This document shows, piece after piece, positions 11,208-19,667 of a stretch of 64,000 nucleotides of DNA; position 1 is the first letter of the stretch, and each line of letters opens with the position of its first letter. Origin of the DNA: Bordetella parapertussis. Lineage in GTDB: Bacteria; Pseudomonadota; Gammaproteobacteria; Burkholderiales; Thiobacillaceae. The position numbers and the translations under genes were made by a program. The notes under the pieces are model-generated. The model was given only the letters and a program-made list of their open reading frames with translations. It made no database searches and had not been told where the DNA came from. The stretch covers positions 62,001 through 126,000 of the forward strand of contig CAMDCO010000001.1 of NCBI GenBank assembly GCA_945890495.1, in the 5' to 3' direction.

Positions 11208-11734
11208 CCGACTTTGCCGAACCCGCAAAACAACATCTAGCGGACCTGCTGGATGCCATTCATCGCTGTGTCTATTTTCTGGAAGCGGCTGACATCAGCG
11301 TCATGTGGCCCCTTGAGGCTAACCACCTCGCTGCACATAAAAAAGACACCGCCTTGTTTGGAAGCCTAGCAGCCCTCAACGAACGCTTCGCAAAACTACA
11401 AGACACCTTGGGTGCTGCCATGCGCCATGCCATGCCCCTGCTCGGAGAAGACTCCGACACCTTCATCCGCGTGCTCGCCTACTATGAAAAAGTCAGCGTC
11501 ATCGATTCCACCAGCGAATGGCAAACCGGCCGAACGGCCCGTAATCTGGCTGCGCACGCCTATGAACTGGATTACGCCATGATTGCCGACCACTTCAACA
11601 CACTACACAGCCTTCGTCCCTATCTATACCGCGCAGCAAGCCGTTTTCAAGAGCATTGCAAAAGCCACCTTGAATTGACCCCAACCAGCGGCGACTTCTC
11701 AGCGGAATTCGACACAATCACAAAAGCCTCCTAA
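11204..11734 (+). CDS. HEPN-like partner protein of MNT (putative toxin)
   Basis: 176-residue, mostly helical protein. The motif ARNLAAHAYELD (about residues 112-123) fits RX4HXY, the catalytic/AMPylation motif of HEPN/HepT-type RNases. RFAKLQDTLGAAMRHA near residue 70 resembles RFGRLQDTLG in the neighbouring HEPN gene at 12058, so the two share a family. The start is GTG at 11204, coupled to the MNT stop. RNase activity is an inference from the motif only. Confidence 0.7.
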   Translation: MTDFAEPAKQHLADLLDAIHRCVYFLEAADISVMWPLEANHLAAHKKDTALFGSLAALNERFAKLQDTLGAAMRHAMPLLGEDSDTFIRVLAYYEKVSVIDSTSEWQTGRTARNLAAHAYELDYAMIADHFNTLHSLRPYLYRAASRFQEHCKSHLELTPTSGDFSAEFDTITKAS

Positions 11735-11761
11735 CATGGCGCACGCCCAATAGCCCAACCC

Positions 11762-12061
11762 ATGCGACTCTCCACGACCCAACGCAACGCAATCCTTGAC
11801 GCCATTCATGGCGAAGCCGGCCTCGCCGTGCGCGTCTTGCTTTTTGGCTCCCGCTTGGATGACAGCCTGCGCGGCGGCGATGTCGATCTCATGGTCGAAT
11901 TCTCACAACCTGTAGAACACCCGGCGCTGATGTCTGCCCGCCTGGCCACCCGCGCATTGCGCGCATTAGGCGGACGCAAAGTGGATGTCGTCATCTCCGC
12001 ACCGAATCTACTCCGCACCAGCATTCACGAAATCGCCTACGCGGAAGGAGAACCGCTGTGA
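11762..12061 (+). CDS. MNT-type nucleotidyltransferase (antitoxin-like), third type
   Basis: 99-residue minimal nucleotidyltransferase related to the gene at 10905 (both begin MRLST/MRLTT). VLLFGSRLDDSLRGGDVDLMVE provides GS-x10-D-x-D and KVDVVIS the third Asp, so it looks catalytically intact. It overlaps the next gene by four bases (GTGA). This is a second complete MNT-HEPN pair in the array. Confidence 0.82.
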   Translation: MRLSTTQRNAILDAIHGEAGLAVRVLLFGSRLDDSLRGGDVDLMVEFSQPVEHPALMSARLATRALRALGGRKVDVVISAPNLLRTSIHEIAYAEGEPL

Positions 12062-12537
12062 ACGCCACCCGGAACACCGATGTCCGGCTCGCCGCACTCG
12101 CACGCATCGTGGAGCGCGAGGCCAAACACCTAGCCACCACAGACACGCGCCTTTTCCAGCCTCTCCTGTCCACGGACGATATCGCCGCATTGGAAACCAA
12201 CGAGGATCTCGCCGAGCGAGTTGAGGCCTTCATCGGGCGATTTGGGCGCCTTCAAGACACCTTGGGCGACAAACTGCTGCCGGCGTTACTCGCCCGCTTG
12301 GGCGACCGACCAGCCGGCCTGCTCGACAACCTCGATCGCGCCGAACGCCTTGGATGGATCGAAGACGCGAACCAATGGATCAACATCCGCGACCTGCGCA
12401 ATAAAATGGTTCACGAATACATGGAAGACCCCACCCTTCTGGCCGATGCCCTCAACAGCGGCCATCACTTCGCCGCTGACCTGATCGGTACTGCGGGCCG
12501 GATGACCGCCGAAGTCAAGGCACGCATCGCGTCATGA
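12058..12537 (+). CDS. HEPN-like partner protein of MNT (putative toxin)
   Basis: 159-residue helical protein with RDLRNKMVHEYMED near residue 117-130, a good RX4HXY motif (RNKMVHEY). RFGRLQDTLGDKLLPALLARLGD aligns with the paralogue at 11204. The start is GTG coupled to the MNT stop; the end overlaps the ATG of the complete MNT gene at 12534 (ATGA). Probably the toxin half of its pair, by motif and context only. Confidence 0.72.
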   Translation: MNATRNTDVRLAALARIVEREAKHLATTDTRLFQPLLSTDDIAALETNEDLAERVEAFIGRFGRLQDTLGDKLLPALLARLGDRPAGLLDNLDRAERLGWIEDANQWINIRDLRNKMVHEYMEDPTLLADALNSGHHFAADLIGTAGRMTAEVKARIAS

Positions 12538-12980
12538 ATACGAAGCAACCAAACGCCGCATTAAACATCACCCCCGCCACGCATCCGCTGGATGCCGCCA
12601 TTGTCGCCGCCCTACGCGAAGACCTGCCCGGCTTGCAATCGGTGTATCGCTACGGTAGCGCCGGCGGCCCCTATGAACGGCCCGACAGCGACATTGACAT
12701 TGCCTTCCTTACTGATCAGCCCTTGGCCCTTAAAAAAGGGCTGGAACTTGCCGGCCAGCTGATGCAGGTCACTCGGCACGATGTTGATCTGAACGATCTG
12801 CGCACGCTTCCGCTGGGACTTCGGGTTCAAATTGCCCTCACCGGCATACGCCTCTACGCCGCGAATCCAGCCGCCGCTGAGGAATACGACTCACGCACCC
12901 TGTCAGACTATGTGCGTCTGAACGAAGAACGCGGCGCAATCCTGACCGACATCGCCCAGCGCGGAAGCATTTATGGATGA
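12534..12980 (+). CDS. MNT-type nucleotidyltransferase, complete copy
   Basis: 148-residue MNT antitoxin of the MNT/HepT type. YRYGSAGGPYERPDSDIDIAFL carries the GSx10DxD motif around residues 40-60, and VDLNDLR holds the third Asp near residue 82. The C terminus RLNEERGAILTDIAQRGSIYG ends in ATGGATGA, so the stop overlaps the following HepT start by 8 bases. It is the undeleted counterpart of the copy at 10467. With its HepT partner reduced to 59 residues, it may be an antitoxin without its toxin. Confidence 0.85.
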   Translation: MNTKQPNAALNITPATHPLDAAIVAALREDLPGLQSVYRYGSAGGPYERPDSDIDIAFLTDQPLALKKGLELAGQLMQVTRHDVDLNDLRTLPLGLRVQIALTGIRLYAANPAAAEEYDSRTLSDYVRLNEERGAILTDIAQRGSIYG

Positions 12981-13152
12981 AGCCCTGCTCGGCAAGGCCG
13001 CCAACCTTGCCACCATGGTTGGCTTTCGCAATGTTGCCGTGCACAACTATCGAGAACTCGACCTAGATGTCGTGCGCAGCATTCTGGAAACCCGCCTAGA
13101 TGACCTGAAAGCCTTTGCAACACAGCTCATCAAAGTGGGCACAAACGGCTAA
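12973..13152 (+). pseudogene. HepT-like toxin minigene (copy B, middle deleted; too short for ORF track)
   Basis: 59-residue ORF: ATG GAT GAA GCC ... TAA. It encodes MDEALLGKAANLAT fused to MVGFRNVAVHNYRELDLD and a C-terminal helix. HepT start and end are kept, but about 70 residues between them are absent in frame. Unlike copy A it retains the full RX4HXY motif (RNVAVHNY). It overlaps the complete MNT stop by 8 bases, the arrangement of a normal MNT-HepT pair. Confidence 0.7.
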
Positions 13153-13163
13153 ACTCTCGCCCC

Positions 13164-13292
13164 ATGCGCCTAAGCCCACACGAACTACATACCCGCCGCG
13201 CCACACCGCACGCCGACGATCCAACCGGCCGCATCCGACTATTTGGCTCACGCGCGATCAAGACCCCTGACAGAAAAGAGACCAAACGATGA
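13164..13292 (+). pseudogene. Truncated MNT nucleotidyltransferase fragment
   Basis: 42-codon ORF starting MRLSPHELHTRRAT and containing IRLFGSRA, which matches the start and the LFGSR loop of the MNT genes at 10905 and 11762, then diverging (IKTPDRKETKR) to a stop that overlaps the next glycosyltransferase start. The DNA just upstream (CTAAACTC..CCCCATGCGCCTAA) matches that before 10905, showing that the duplicated block continues past the mini-HepT. The DxD carboxylates are missing, so it cannot be a working enzyme. Confidence 0.6.
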
Positions 13293-14380
13293 ACATCGTC
13301 CACACTGAGGCCTCGTGCGGCTGGGGCGGACAAGAAATCCGCATCTTGGAAGAATCGCGCGGGTTCATCGAACGCGGCCACAATGTCTGCGTTCTGTGCC
13401 CCGCCGAATCGCGCATTTATGAGGAAGGCCCTAAGCGCGGCGTGCCAACTATCGCCCTACCCATCGGCCGCAAAAACCTAAAAGGCCTATTCGCCCTGCG
13501 CCGCTGGCTAAAGCAAAACCCCGTGGATGTCATCAACACCCACAGCTCCACCGACTCGTGGCTCGCCGCGCTGGCCTGCCAAACCCTCAAAAATGCCCCG
13601 CCCATCGTGCGCACCCGGCACATCTCCTCACCCATCCCCAACAACTGGGCCAGCCGCTGGTTGTACGCCAAAGCCGTCAGCCATGTCATCACCACCGGCG
13701 AGGCCCTGCGCCAACAAGTGATCGAACAAACTGGCGCCGATCCCGCACGGGTAACTTCAGTGCCCACCGGTATCGACCCCGAACGCTTCAAACCCGGCGA
13801 CAAGCGCGATGCGCGCATCAAGCTCGGCCTAGATCCGGATGCAAATTACATCGGCATCGTCGCCACGCTACGAAGCTGGAAGGGACATTTGTATTTGTTG
13901 GAAGCGTTCGCGCAGTTGAATGCGCTAGGATGGAAGTTACTGATTGTGGGAAATGGTCCCTATCGCAGCGTTCTAGAACAGAAATCAGCAGAACTCGGGT
14001 TAAGCGAAAAAGCCCTATTCGCTGGTCAGCAACAAAACCCAGAGGACTGGCTACGGGCGATGGACATCTTCTGCTTGCCTTCATATGCGAACGAAGGAGT
14101 GCCGCAAGCCCTATTACAAGCCATGTTGACCGGCCTGCCCATCGTTACGACGCCCGTGGGCGCGATCCTCGATGCCGTCGGCGACCAAGATACAGCATTG
14201 ATCGTACCACCCCAGAATTCCAAGATTCTGGCCTCAGCACTTCACTGCCTGATCGACGACACCAAACTCGGAACACAATTCGGCATCCAAGCCCGTTCCA
14301 AAGCTATGGCGCACCATACAAAAGCAGCCATGCTAGACGCCATGGAAATGCATTTCGAACGCGTATTGCACACATCGTAA
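13289..14380 (+). CDS. Glycosyltransferase family 4 protein
   Basis: 363-residue GT4 (GT-B fold) transferase, probably adding a sugar to the LPS core or polysaccharide. N-terminal domain: HTEASCGWGGQEIRILEE, the Gly-rich acceptor-side loop. C-terminal nucleotide-sugar domain: GIVATLRSWKGHLYLLEAF, and the signature PSYANEGVPQALLQAMLTGLPIV with the EGxPxxxxEA-like pattern. The substrate cannot be read from sequence. It overlaps the broken MNT fragment by four bases, so the array's transcript probably runs into the LPS genes. Confidence 0.88.
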   Translation: MNIVHTEASCGWGGQEIRILEESRGFIERGHNVCVLCPAESRIYEEGPKRGVPTIALPIGRKNLKGLFALRRWLKQNPVDVINTHSSTDSWLAALACQTLKNAPPIVRTRHISSPIPNNWASRWLYAKAVSHVITTGEALRQQVIEQTGADPARVTSVPTGIDPERFKPGDKRDARIKLGLDPDANYIGIVATLRSWKGHLYLLEAFAQLNALGWKLLIVGNGPYRSVLEQKSAELGLSEKALFAGQQQNPEDWLRAMDIFCLPSYANEGVPQALLQAMLTGLPIVTTPVGAILDAVGDQDTALIVPPQNSKILASALHCLIDDTKLGTQFGIQARSKAMAHHTKAAMLDAMEMHFERVLHTS

Positions 14381-14385
14381 CCGGC

Positions 14386-15426
14386 ATGCCCAAAATCCTC
14401 GTAACTTTCCCGGAAATCTTGGAGACACCGCAGTCCGTCCTGTTCATCGCCGTATCTCGTATTGGCGACACCCTATTCGCCACGCCTGCCATGCGCGCTG
14501 TGGCCGAAACTTGGCCCCACGCGAGGATTACTGCGCTGGCCCATCCCAACCGAGCCGAAGTGTTGTTTAACAATCCCTTTCTTGACAAAACCGGGAGCAT
14601 TGAAAAGCGCCGCGCAATATTGATGGGCCGTCTTGGTGGCAAGCGTTACGATCTAGCCGTGGTCTACGGCCACGACAAACCCCTGCTCCGCTACGCCCTG
14701 AGAATAGCAAAACGTGTGGTCGCTTTCCGACAAGACGACCCTGCCATCAATAGCCGACTGTACAGAGCGGTGACAGAAGCGCCACCTCACCACGAACATG
14801 CGGTCGTAGCTGCACTACGCCTGACCAATGCTCTGGGCATCCAACCCAGCAACCGACGCATCGCCTATACAGTAACCGAGCAGGAGCGTGCGGCCGCCCA
14901 AGCATTTCTGCACGCATCCGGCCTCGGTGCAGCAAAACCACTGATCGGATTGCAATCGGCTAGTTTTCCGACCAAAGCATTTCGGAACTGGCCGCTGGCG
15001 TCATTCGCAAAACTGGCCCAGCAAGTTCAATCAGCATGGCCAGAAGCCGGATTCGCACTGCTCGGCGGTCCGGGCGACAAGGAAAACACTACCCACCTAA
15101 AAAACATACTTGGCAATCGGGCAGTCGATCTTGCCGGTCAGCCTATACGCCTCAACAGCGCGATCATGTCACAACTTGACGCCTATGTCGGCGTTGATAC
15201 CGGACCTACTCATATAATGAGTAGCTTCGACATTCCCCTCGTAGGCCTGTATCACTGCCTATTCCCACATGCCATCTACGGCCCACTCGATCACCCTTTC
15301 GACTTCTCACTCGACCACCCAAGCCTGGGTCAAGCCGACTGCGGCAAGGATACCTCCATGAAGGAAATCAGCGTCGAGACTGTGTTTAATAGAATCAAGA
15401 AAGCCATCGCGGCTCGTACCGCATGA
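14386..15426 (+). CDS. Glycosyltransferase family 9 (heptosyltransferase-like) protein
   Basis: 346-residue GT9 protein. VLFIAVSRIGDTLFATPAMRAV near the N terminus and YVGVDTGPTHIMSSFDIPLVGLY in the C-terminal half are the two GT9 signatures. The track ORF begins at 13558 but the first ~275 codons lie in another frame of the upstream GT4 gene; the ATG at 14386, five bases after that gene, fits the family. About ten extra residues (MPKILVTFPEIL) precede the usual start. Probably transfers heptose or a related sugar in core LPS. Confidence 0.85.
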   Translation: MPKILVTFPEILETPQSVLFIAVSRIGDTLFATPAMRAVAETWPHARITALAHPNRAEVLFNNPFLDKTGSIEKRRAILMGRLGGKRYDLAVVYGHDKPLLRYALRIAKRVVAFRQDDPAINSRLYRAVTEAPPHHEHAVVAALRLTNALGIQPSNRRIAYTVTEQERAAAQAFLHASGLGAAKPLIGLQSASFPTKAFRNWPLASFAKLAQQVQSAWPEAGFALLGGPGDKENTTHLKNILGNRAVDLAGQPIRLNSAIMSQLDAYVGVDTGPTHIMSSFDIPLVGLYHCLFPHAIYGPLDHPFDFSLDHPSLGQADCGKDTSMKEISVETVFNRIKKAIAARTA

Positions 15427-16376
15427 CCACCCGTGGAGCACTTCTCACCACCCACTCAGACGGCAATCCGCTTGTCGTGGCGTTGCGTGAGATCGGTCAG
15501 GAAGTCATCCAATGCGACTATCGCAATGCAGTAACACACCTACCTGACTGCATCGGCTACTACGGCAATCTGTTCAGTGAAATAAAAAGCCCCCTTGCCT
15601 TCATGTCGATGCGGCTGGCTTTGACCAAGAAAAACATCCCCTATGTTTTCTGGAACCGAGACGCTCCATGGCATGTCGGCATCAAGCCGATATACAGGTA
15701 TCTCCTCCATGCGATGAAACCGGTTGATATCTACCTTGCCCACTCCATGCAGAACTCCGTATGGTTCACCCGGGGAACACCGTATTACTTTCCCAATGCA
15801 GCCAGACGAAACTACTGCCAGGCGACACTTTCGCCAGCCTTTTCTGACCCAGAGGAATGGCAGTACGACGTCTCATTCTTCGGCGCGATTGGTAATGAAA
15901 GACGTGCCAACTGCCTGCACCGAAAAACATTCCTAGATGCCGTTCGTACCCGCCTCGAACAGATCGGCGTCACGGCTCGATGGCGTATCGTCGACACCGT
16001 CCACGAGCCGCTAACCTTGGAACAACAGATCGAACTGATCCGATCGACCAGAATCAACCTCAATTTTGGCGCCATGTGTGACCTGCCGGGCAATCCATCA
16101 TGGGGCATGCCAGAAAGGGTTTTCGGGATTCCGGCCGCAGGTGGCTTCCTACTGACTGATTGGCGCAAATCCATCCCGGAAACATTTCCAAACGACAGTT
16201 GCGACCACTTCGAAACTCCAAATGAATGCGCAGACAAGATTGCCTATTACCTAAACAAACCCGATGAATTACGAACTCGTGCCAAACAATTGCAGGAGGA
16301 CATACTCACGCACCACACCTACGCCGCTCGCGCACGGCAACTAGTTGATCTACTCACCGAGTTCCGGAGGTTATGA
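15423..16376 (+). CDS. CgeB-like glycosyltransferase, paralogue 1
   Basis: 317-residue protein of the CgeB/Glyco_trans_1_2 type. YDVSFFGAIGNERR, RINLNFGA, and GMPERVFGIPAAGGFLLTDW with a C-terminal helix are characteristic of spore-maturation CgeB-like GT-B transferases. It overlaps the upstream GT9 gene by four bases (ATGA). The next gene is a clear paralogue with the same blocks in the same order. Sugar specificity is unknown. Confidence 0.8.
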   Translation: MTTRGALLTTHSDGNPLVVALREIGQEVIQCDYRNAVTHLPDCIGYYGNLFSEIKSPLAFMSMRLALTKKNIPYVFWNRDAPWHVGIKPIYRYLLHAMKPVDIYLAHSMQNSVWFTRGTPYYFPNAARRNYCQATLSPAFSDPEEWQYDVSFFGAIGNERRANCLHRKTFLDAVRTRLEQIGVTARWRIVDTVHEPLTLEQQIELIRSTRINLNFGAMCDLPGNPSWGMPERVFGIPAAGGFLLTDWRKSIPETFPNDSCDHFETPNECADKIAYYLNKPDELRTRAKQLQEDILTHHTYAARARQLVDLLTEFRRL

Positions 16377-16425
16377 CTTACACATCAAATAACCCGATGC
16401 GTATTCAATACTCGGAAATCCACAT

Positions 16426-17412
16426 ATGACCCAAGATACCCTACTTGTTTCTCACGCTAGCCTTCATCCGGCTCTACGCCGCGAACTTACCGCGCGTGGC
16501 CTAGTTCTTCGCGAAAGTCAGCGCTGGCAAGACACCAACCGCTCCCAACCAGAACGCGTCCTCGGCGCCTACACCTGGTTCTATGAGGGACTACGGCATC
16601 CTCTACAGGTCTGGCGCATGCACCACTGGCTACAACAGCATGGCATTCCGCTGTTCGCCTGGAATCAAGATGCTCCACACTATCTTAATTACACAAAACC
16701 ATCTCGTAGCTGGCGGCTATACATTGCACAAATGTTGCGCTTATTCGATATCTATGCGACACACACCTTAATTGATAAAAATCGAAGATTCGCCGAGACA
16801 ACACTTTACTTACCAAACGCTGCAGATACTGCACACTATCACCTGCACGGGCGAACCTTATCCGAATTACGCAATCAGGCCGCATACGAATGGGATGTCA
16901 GCTTCTTCGGAGCAATGGATGGAACGCGGTACAAAGAGATGCGGCCCCGACAAGCGTTTTTCCATGCTCTGTCAAAGCGTCTTACGGCGCTTGGAATCCG
17001 TCATCTCTTTCGTGAAGCAAAAGGTCTGAGCACAGAAGCGCAAGTGCAACTCATCCAGACCTCTCATATCAACCTCAACTTCGGTGCCTCTTGTGAATAC
17101 GGATCTCCCGTCGCATCCGGCCTTCCAGAGCGCTGCTACGGCATTCCCGCCTGTGGCGGATTTCTGCTTTCGGATCGGCGTACCCATGCGCAGGACGATT
17201 TTACACCGGGCGAAAACTGGGCTGAATTTGACAGCCTAGATGACTGCGTGGATAAAATTCAGTATTGGCTGTCTCACTTTGATAAGGCCCGCGACCTAGC
17301 AGAGCGTTGCCATGCGCATGTGCTCAATCACCACACCTATGCTCACCGAGCGGAAAAACTGCTCAATGCCATAGCGGCATGGCATGAGGGCCGACGAGGT
17401 TTAATAAAATGA
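16426..17412 (+). CDS. CgeB-like glycosyltransferase, paralogue 2
   Basis: 328-residue paralogue of the previous protein: WDVSFFGAMDGTRYK, HINLNFGASCEYG, GLPERCYGIPACGGFLLSDRR and NHHTYAHRAEKL line up with its blocks. It is preceded by a 49-base gap. Its stop overlaps the start of the GT2 gene (ATGA). The DNA is visibly more AT-rich from here to about 20.7 kb than in the housekeeping regions, consistent with acquired LPS genes. Confidence 0.8.
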   Translation: MTQDTLLVSHASLHPALRRELTARGLVLRESQRWQDTNRSQPERVLGAYTWFYEGLRHPLQVWRMHHWLQQHGIPLFAWNQDAPHYLNYTKPSRSWRLYIAQMLRLFDIYATHTLIDKNRRFAETTLYLPNAADTAHYHLHGRTLSELRNQAAYEWDVSFFGAMDGTRYKEMRPRQAFFHALSKRLTALGIRHLFREAKGLSTEAQVQLIQTSHINLNFGASCEYGSPVASGLPERCYGIPACGGFLLSDRRTHAQDDFTPGENWAEFDSLDDCVDKIQYWLSHFDKARDLAERCHAHVLNHHTYAHRAEKLLNAIAAWHEGRRGLIK

Positions 17413-18380
17413 ATTCGCCGAGTGTTTCAGTTGTCCTACCCATCTACAATGTTGCAACGTACCTGCCAAAGTGCCTAGACAGGCTTGCTGAACAAACATT
17501 ACCAGTCGATGAAATCATCGCTGTAGATGATGGGTCAACCGATGAATCTGCATCCATTCTCGCCGCATATGCAACACGATTGCCTAATCTTCGGATTATC
17601 CGTCAGGAGAACGGGAGACACTCCGTAGCTCGCAACACCGGCATGAAACAGGCAACCGGGAAATGGCTTTTGTTTGTGGATGCGGATGATTTTATTGAAC
17701 CCGATACACTACTCCAACTCGTAAGCGCAGCAGAAAAGGACAGCCTGGATGTTACCGTATGCAATGCGCGCTACCACTATGAAGACAAAAAGCCGGACAG
17801 CCCGATCTACATCGGGCCTCAAGTAACCACAGTAACCTCCGGCAAGGAGTGGCTACGCAACCGTCTTCGCGAAAAATTCTTGCCCCACATGGTCTGGATG
17901 CACCTCTATCGAAGGGAATTTTTAACAGCCCATGATTTTCGTTTCATACCGGGACAGGTTCATGAGGATGTTATATGGACGAACCAAGTGATGTTGGCTG
18001 CACACCGTGTTCGCTATATTGATGCAGTACTTTACAATTACCGCATACGACAAGCTCGCTCTGGCGCAGATTTGGTTCGGAGATCCCGCGAATATGTCAT
18101 CCCGTGTAGCGTGATAAACACCGAGGCCATCAGCAAAATGGCGGATGACTTACGCGATGACCCAGATCTAGAAAAGCTGATGCGATGGCAGGCTTTTCAT
18201 AGCGGAAACGCCATCTTCCACCTAATTGGCAAACTTCCGGCAAAACAAGACAGGGCCATTCAAATGCAACGACTCAAGAAAGAAGGCTTCTTTTCCTTAA
18301 TGCGCCACAACGCAACATCCTTCTCCCAGTACAGAAAACTGTTAAAGATTATCCTCAAAGAAGCGATTGGAATCGCTTGA
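17409..18380 (+). CDS. Glycosyltransferase family 2 protein
   Basis: 323-residue GT-A fold transferase. VSVVLPIYNVATYLPKCLDRL, IIAVDDGSTDES and the metal-binding LLFVDADDFIEPDTL (DAD variant of DXD) are all in the first ~105 residues. HEDVIWTNQ near residue 190 supplies the catalytic-base ED motif. No transmembrane segment is apparent. Probably acts on LPS outer core or O-chain. Confidence 0.88.
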   Translation: MNSPSVSVVLPIYNVATYLPKCLDRLAEQTLPVDEIIAVDDGSTDESASILAAYATRLPNLRIIRQENGRHSVARNTGMKQATGKWLLFVDADDFIEPDTLLQLVSAAEKDSLDVTVCNARYHYEDKKPDSPIYIGPQVTTVTSGKEWLRNRLREKFLPHMVWMHLYRREFLTAHDFRFIPGQVHEDVIWTNQVMLAAHRVRYIDAVLYNYRIRQARSGADLVRRSREYVIPCSVINTEAISKMADDLRDDPDLEKLMRWQAFHSGNAIFHLIGKLPAKQDRAIQMQRLKKEGFFSLMRHNATSFSQYRKLLKIILKEAIGIA

Positions 18381-18383
18381 ATC

Positions 18384-19667
18384 ATGCTTGCATATCTAAA
18401 AAATAACAGGGGAATAATTTGGCTAGCCCCATTAATTGCACTACATGGCATCCCGGGAACAGGGTTTATTCGTTCAATATTATTATTAATAGGTTTCATC
18501 CACCTATTCTGGACGATTAAGAATAATGAACCCATATTTTCGCTCCTGCACAAACGCCCCGAAACATGGTTGCTTGGCGCGCTTACCCTTTGGTTAGTTA
18601 TCCAATCATCAGTATTTTCAGTTTCACCTCTACATAGCCTTAAGGAACTCTCCGACCATTTCGGAAAAATCCTACTGCTAATATGGGTGGCCATTACACT
18701 TGTGCGGCGGCGGAGTGAAATAAACGCATCTTGGATGCTGCATGGTGTTTTTGCCGGATTTTTCATCCATGTGATCTCGACCCTATCGTTTCAGGGATGG
18801 CAATATTTCAACACCGGAAACCTTGCCATAGGAGATAGTTTTCTTGGTAATTACGGATATGTTTCGCCGTATGTGACCGGAAGCATGGCTTTTCTTATGG
18901 CAGACCTAGCGTCCAGATATCTCGGCTCAGGAAGGTTACTAAATGTCCCTACCTGGACGATTATTACTGGTTTGTTTTTGGCCATCGCCGCACAAAGCAT
19001 GCTTGCCGCAAAAGCCAGCCTGGTCATGATGATCATCATGTTTTTCATAGCTTCAGCGGCGGTGATGATTCGTAGCCGCAGCAGCCTCTCCCACCTGTTT
19101 GTTCTTGCAGCACTCGGTGTAACGATTGGTGCAGGAATCACATTTACCAACTTCTTTTCTAACCGATGGGATGGCGCCCTAGAAAATATAGATTTTGCAA
19201 TAAAACAGGAGCCTGATCTGAAATCGACTTTCCAAGGATCCTCCCACGGGGATGGTTCTTTTTCCCTTCGCTATGCCTGGGGAAAGGCAGGGCTTGATGG
19301 AATTTCCCATCGCCCACTAGGCTATGGGTACGGTAGTGAGGGTTACGGTAAATACATTTTCGATCATTACAATGTCACCGGCGCCGTGAGCAGCCACAGC
19401 GGCTGGATAGATTACACTTTGGACAATGGAATTCCCGGGTTAATGCTCTTACTAGCCCTGTCCGCTATCCTTGTTTACCGAGGATGGCGATCCTTTCTGC
19501 AAGGCAATCCATTGGGATTGGCCCTATGCCTGTTTGTGATCAATTACATTGGACGGTGCGCGATCGACGGACACCTCGTCGGATCCAGAATATCAGGGTT
19601 TGCATTTGCTGTTGCGATTCTATGGGCACTGAATATGACAACGAAAAATGCCAATCCATCAAATTAA
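18384..19667 (+). CDS. waaL: O-antigen ligase / polymerase family membrane protein
   Basis: 427-residue multi-pass inner-membrane protein with about ten hydrophobic segments. A large loop between them holds FSLRYAWGKAGLDGISHRPLGYGYGSEG followed by HSGWIDYTLDNGIPG, the Wzy_C/WaaL pattern, in which a conserved His on the periplasmic loop is required. WaaL attaches O-chain from undecaprenyl-PP onto lipid A-core; Wzy polymerises repeats. The two cannot be separated with certainty from sequence. The location inside core genes favours WaaL. AT-rich codon use hints at transfer. Confidence 0.75.
   Translation: MLAYLKNNRGIIWLAPLIALHGIPGTGFIRSILLLIGFIHLFWTIKNNEPIFSLLHKRPETWLLGALTLWLVIQSSVFSVSPLHSLKELSDHFGKILLLIWVAITLVRRRSEINASWMLHGVFAGFFIHVISTLSFQGWQYFNTGNLAIGDSFLGNYGYVSPYVTGSMAFLMADLASRYLGSGRLLNVPTWTIITGLFLAIAAQSMLAAKASLVMMIIMFFIASAAVMIRSRSSLSHLFVLAALGVTIGAGITFTNFFSNRWDGALENIDFAIKQEPDLKSTFQGSSHGDGSFSLRYAWGKAGLDGISHRPLGYGYGSEGYGKYIFDHYNVTGAVSSHSGWIDYTLDNGIPGLMLLLALSAILVYRGWRSFLQGNPLGLALCLFVINYIGRCAIDGHLVGSRISGFAFAVAILWALNMTTKNANPSN

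Noticed and set aside
13558-14385. N-terminal ~275 residues of the track ORF 13558-15426
   Set aside because: This part overlaps the GT4 gene in another frame and has Arg/Pro/Ser-rich nonsense composition; the GT9 protein starts at 14386.
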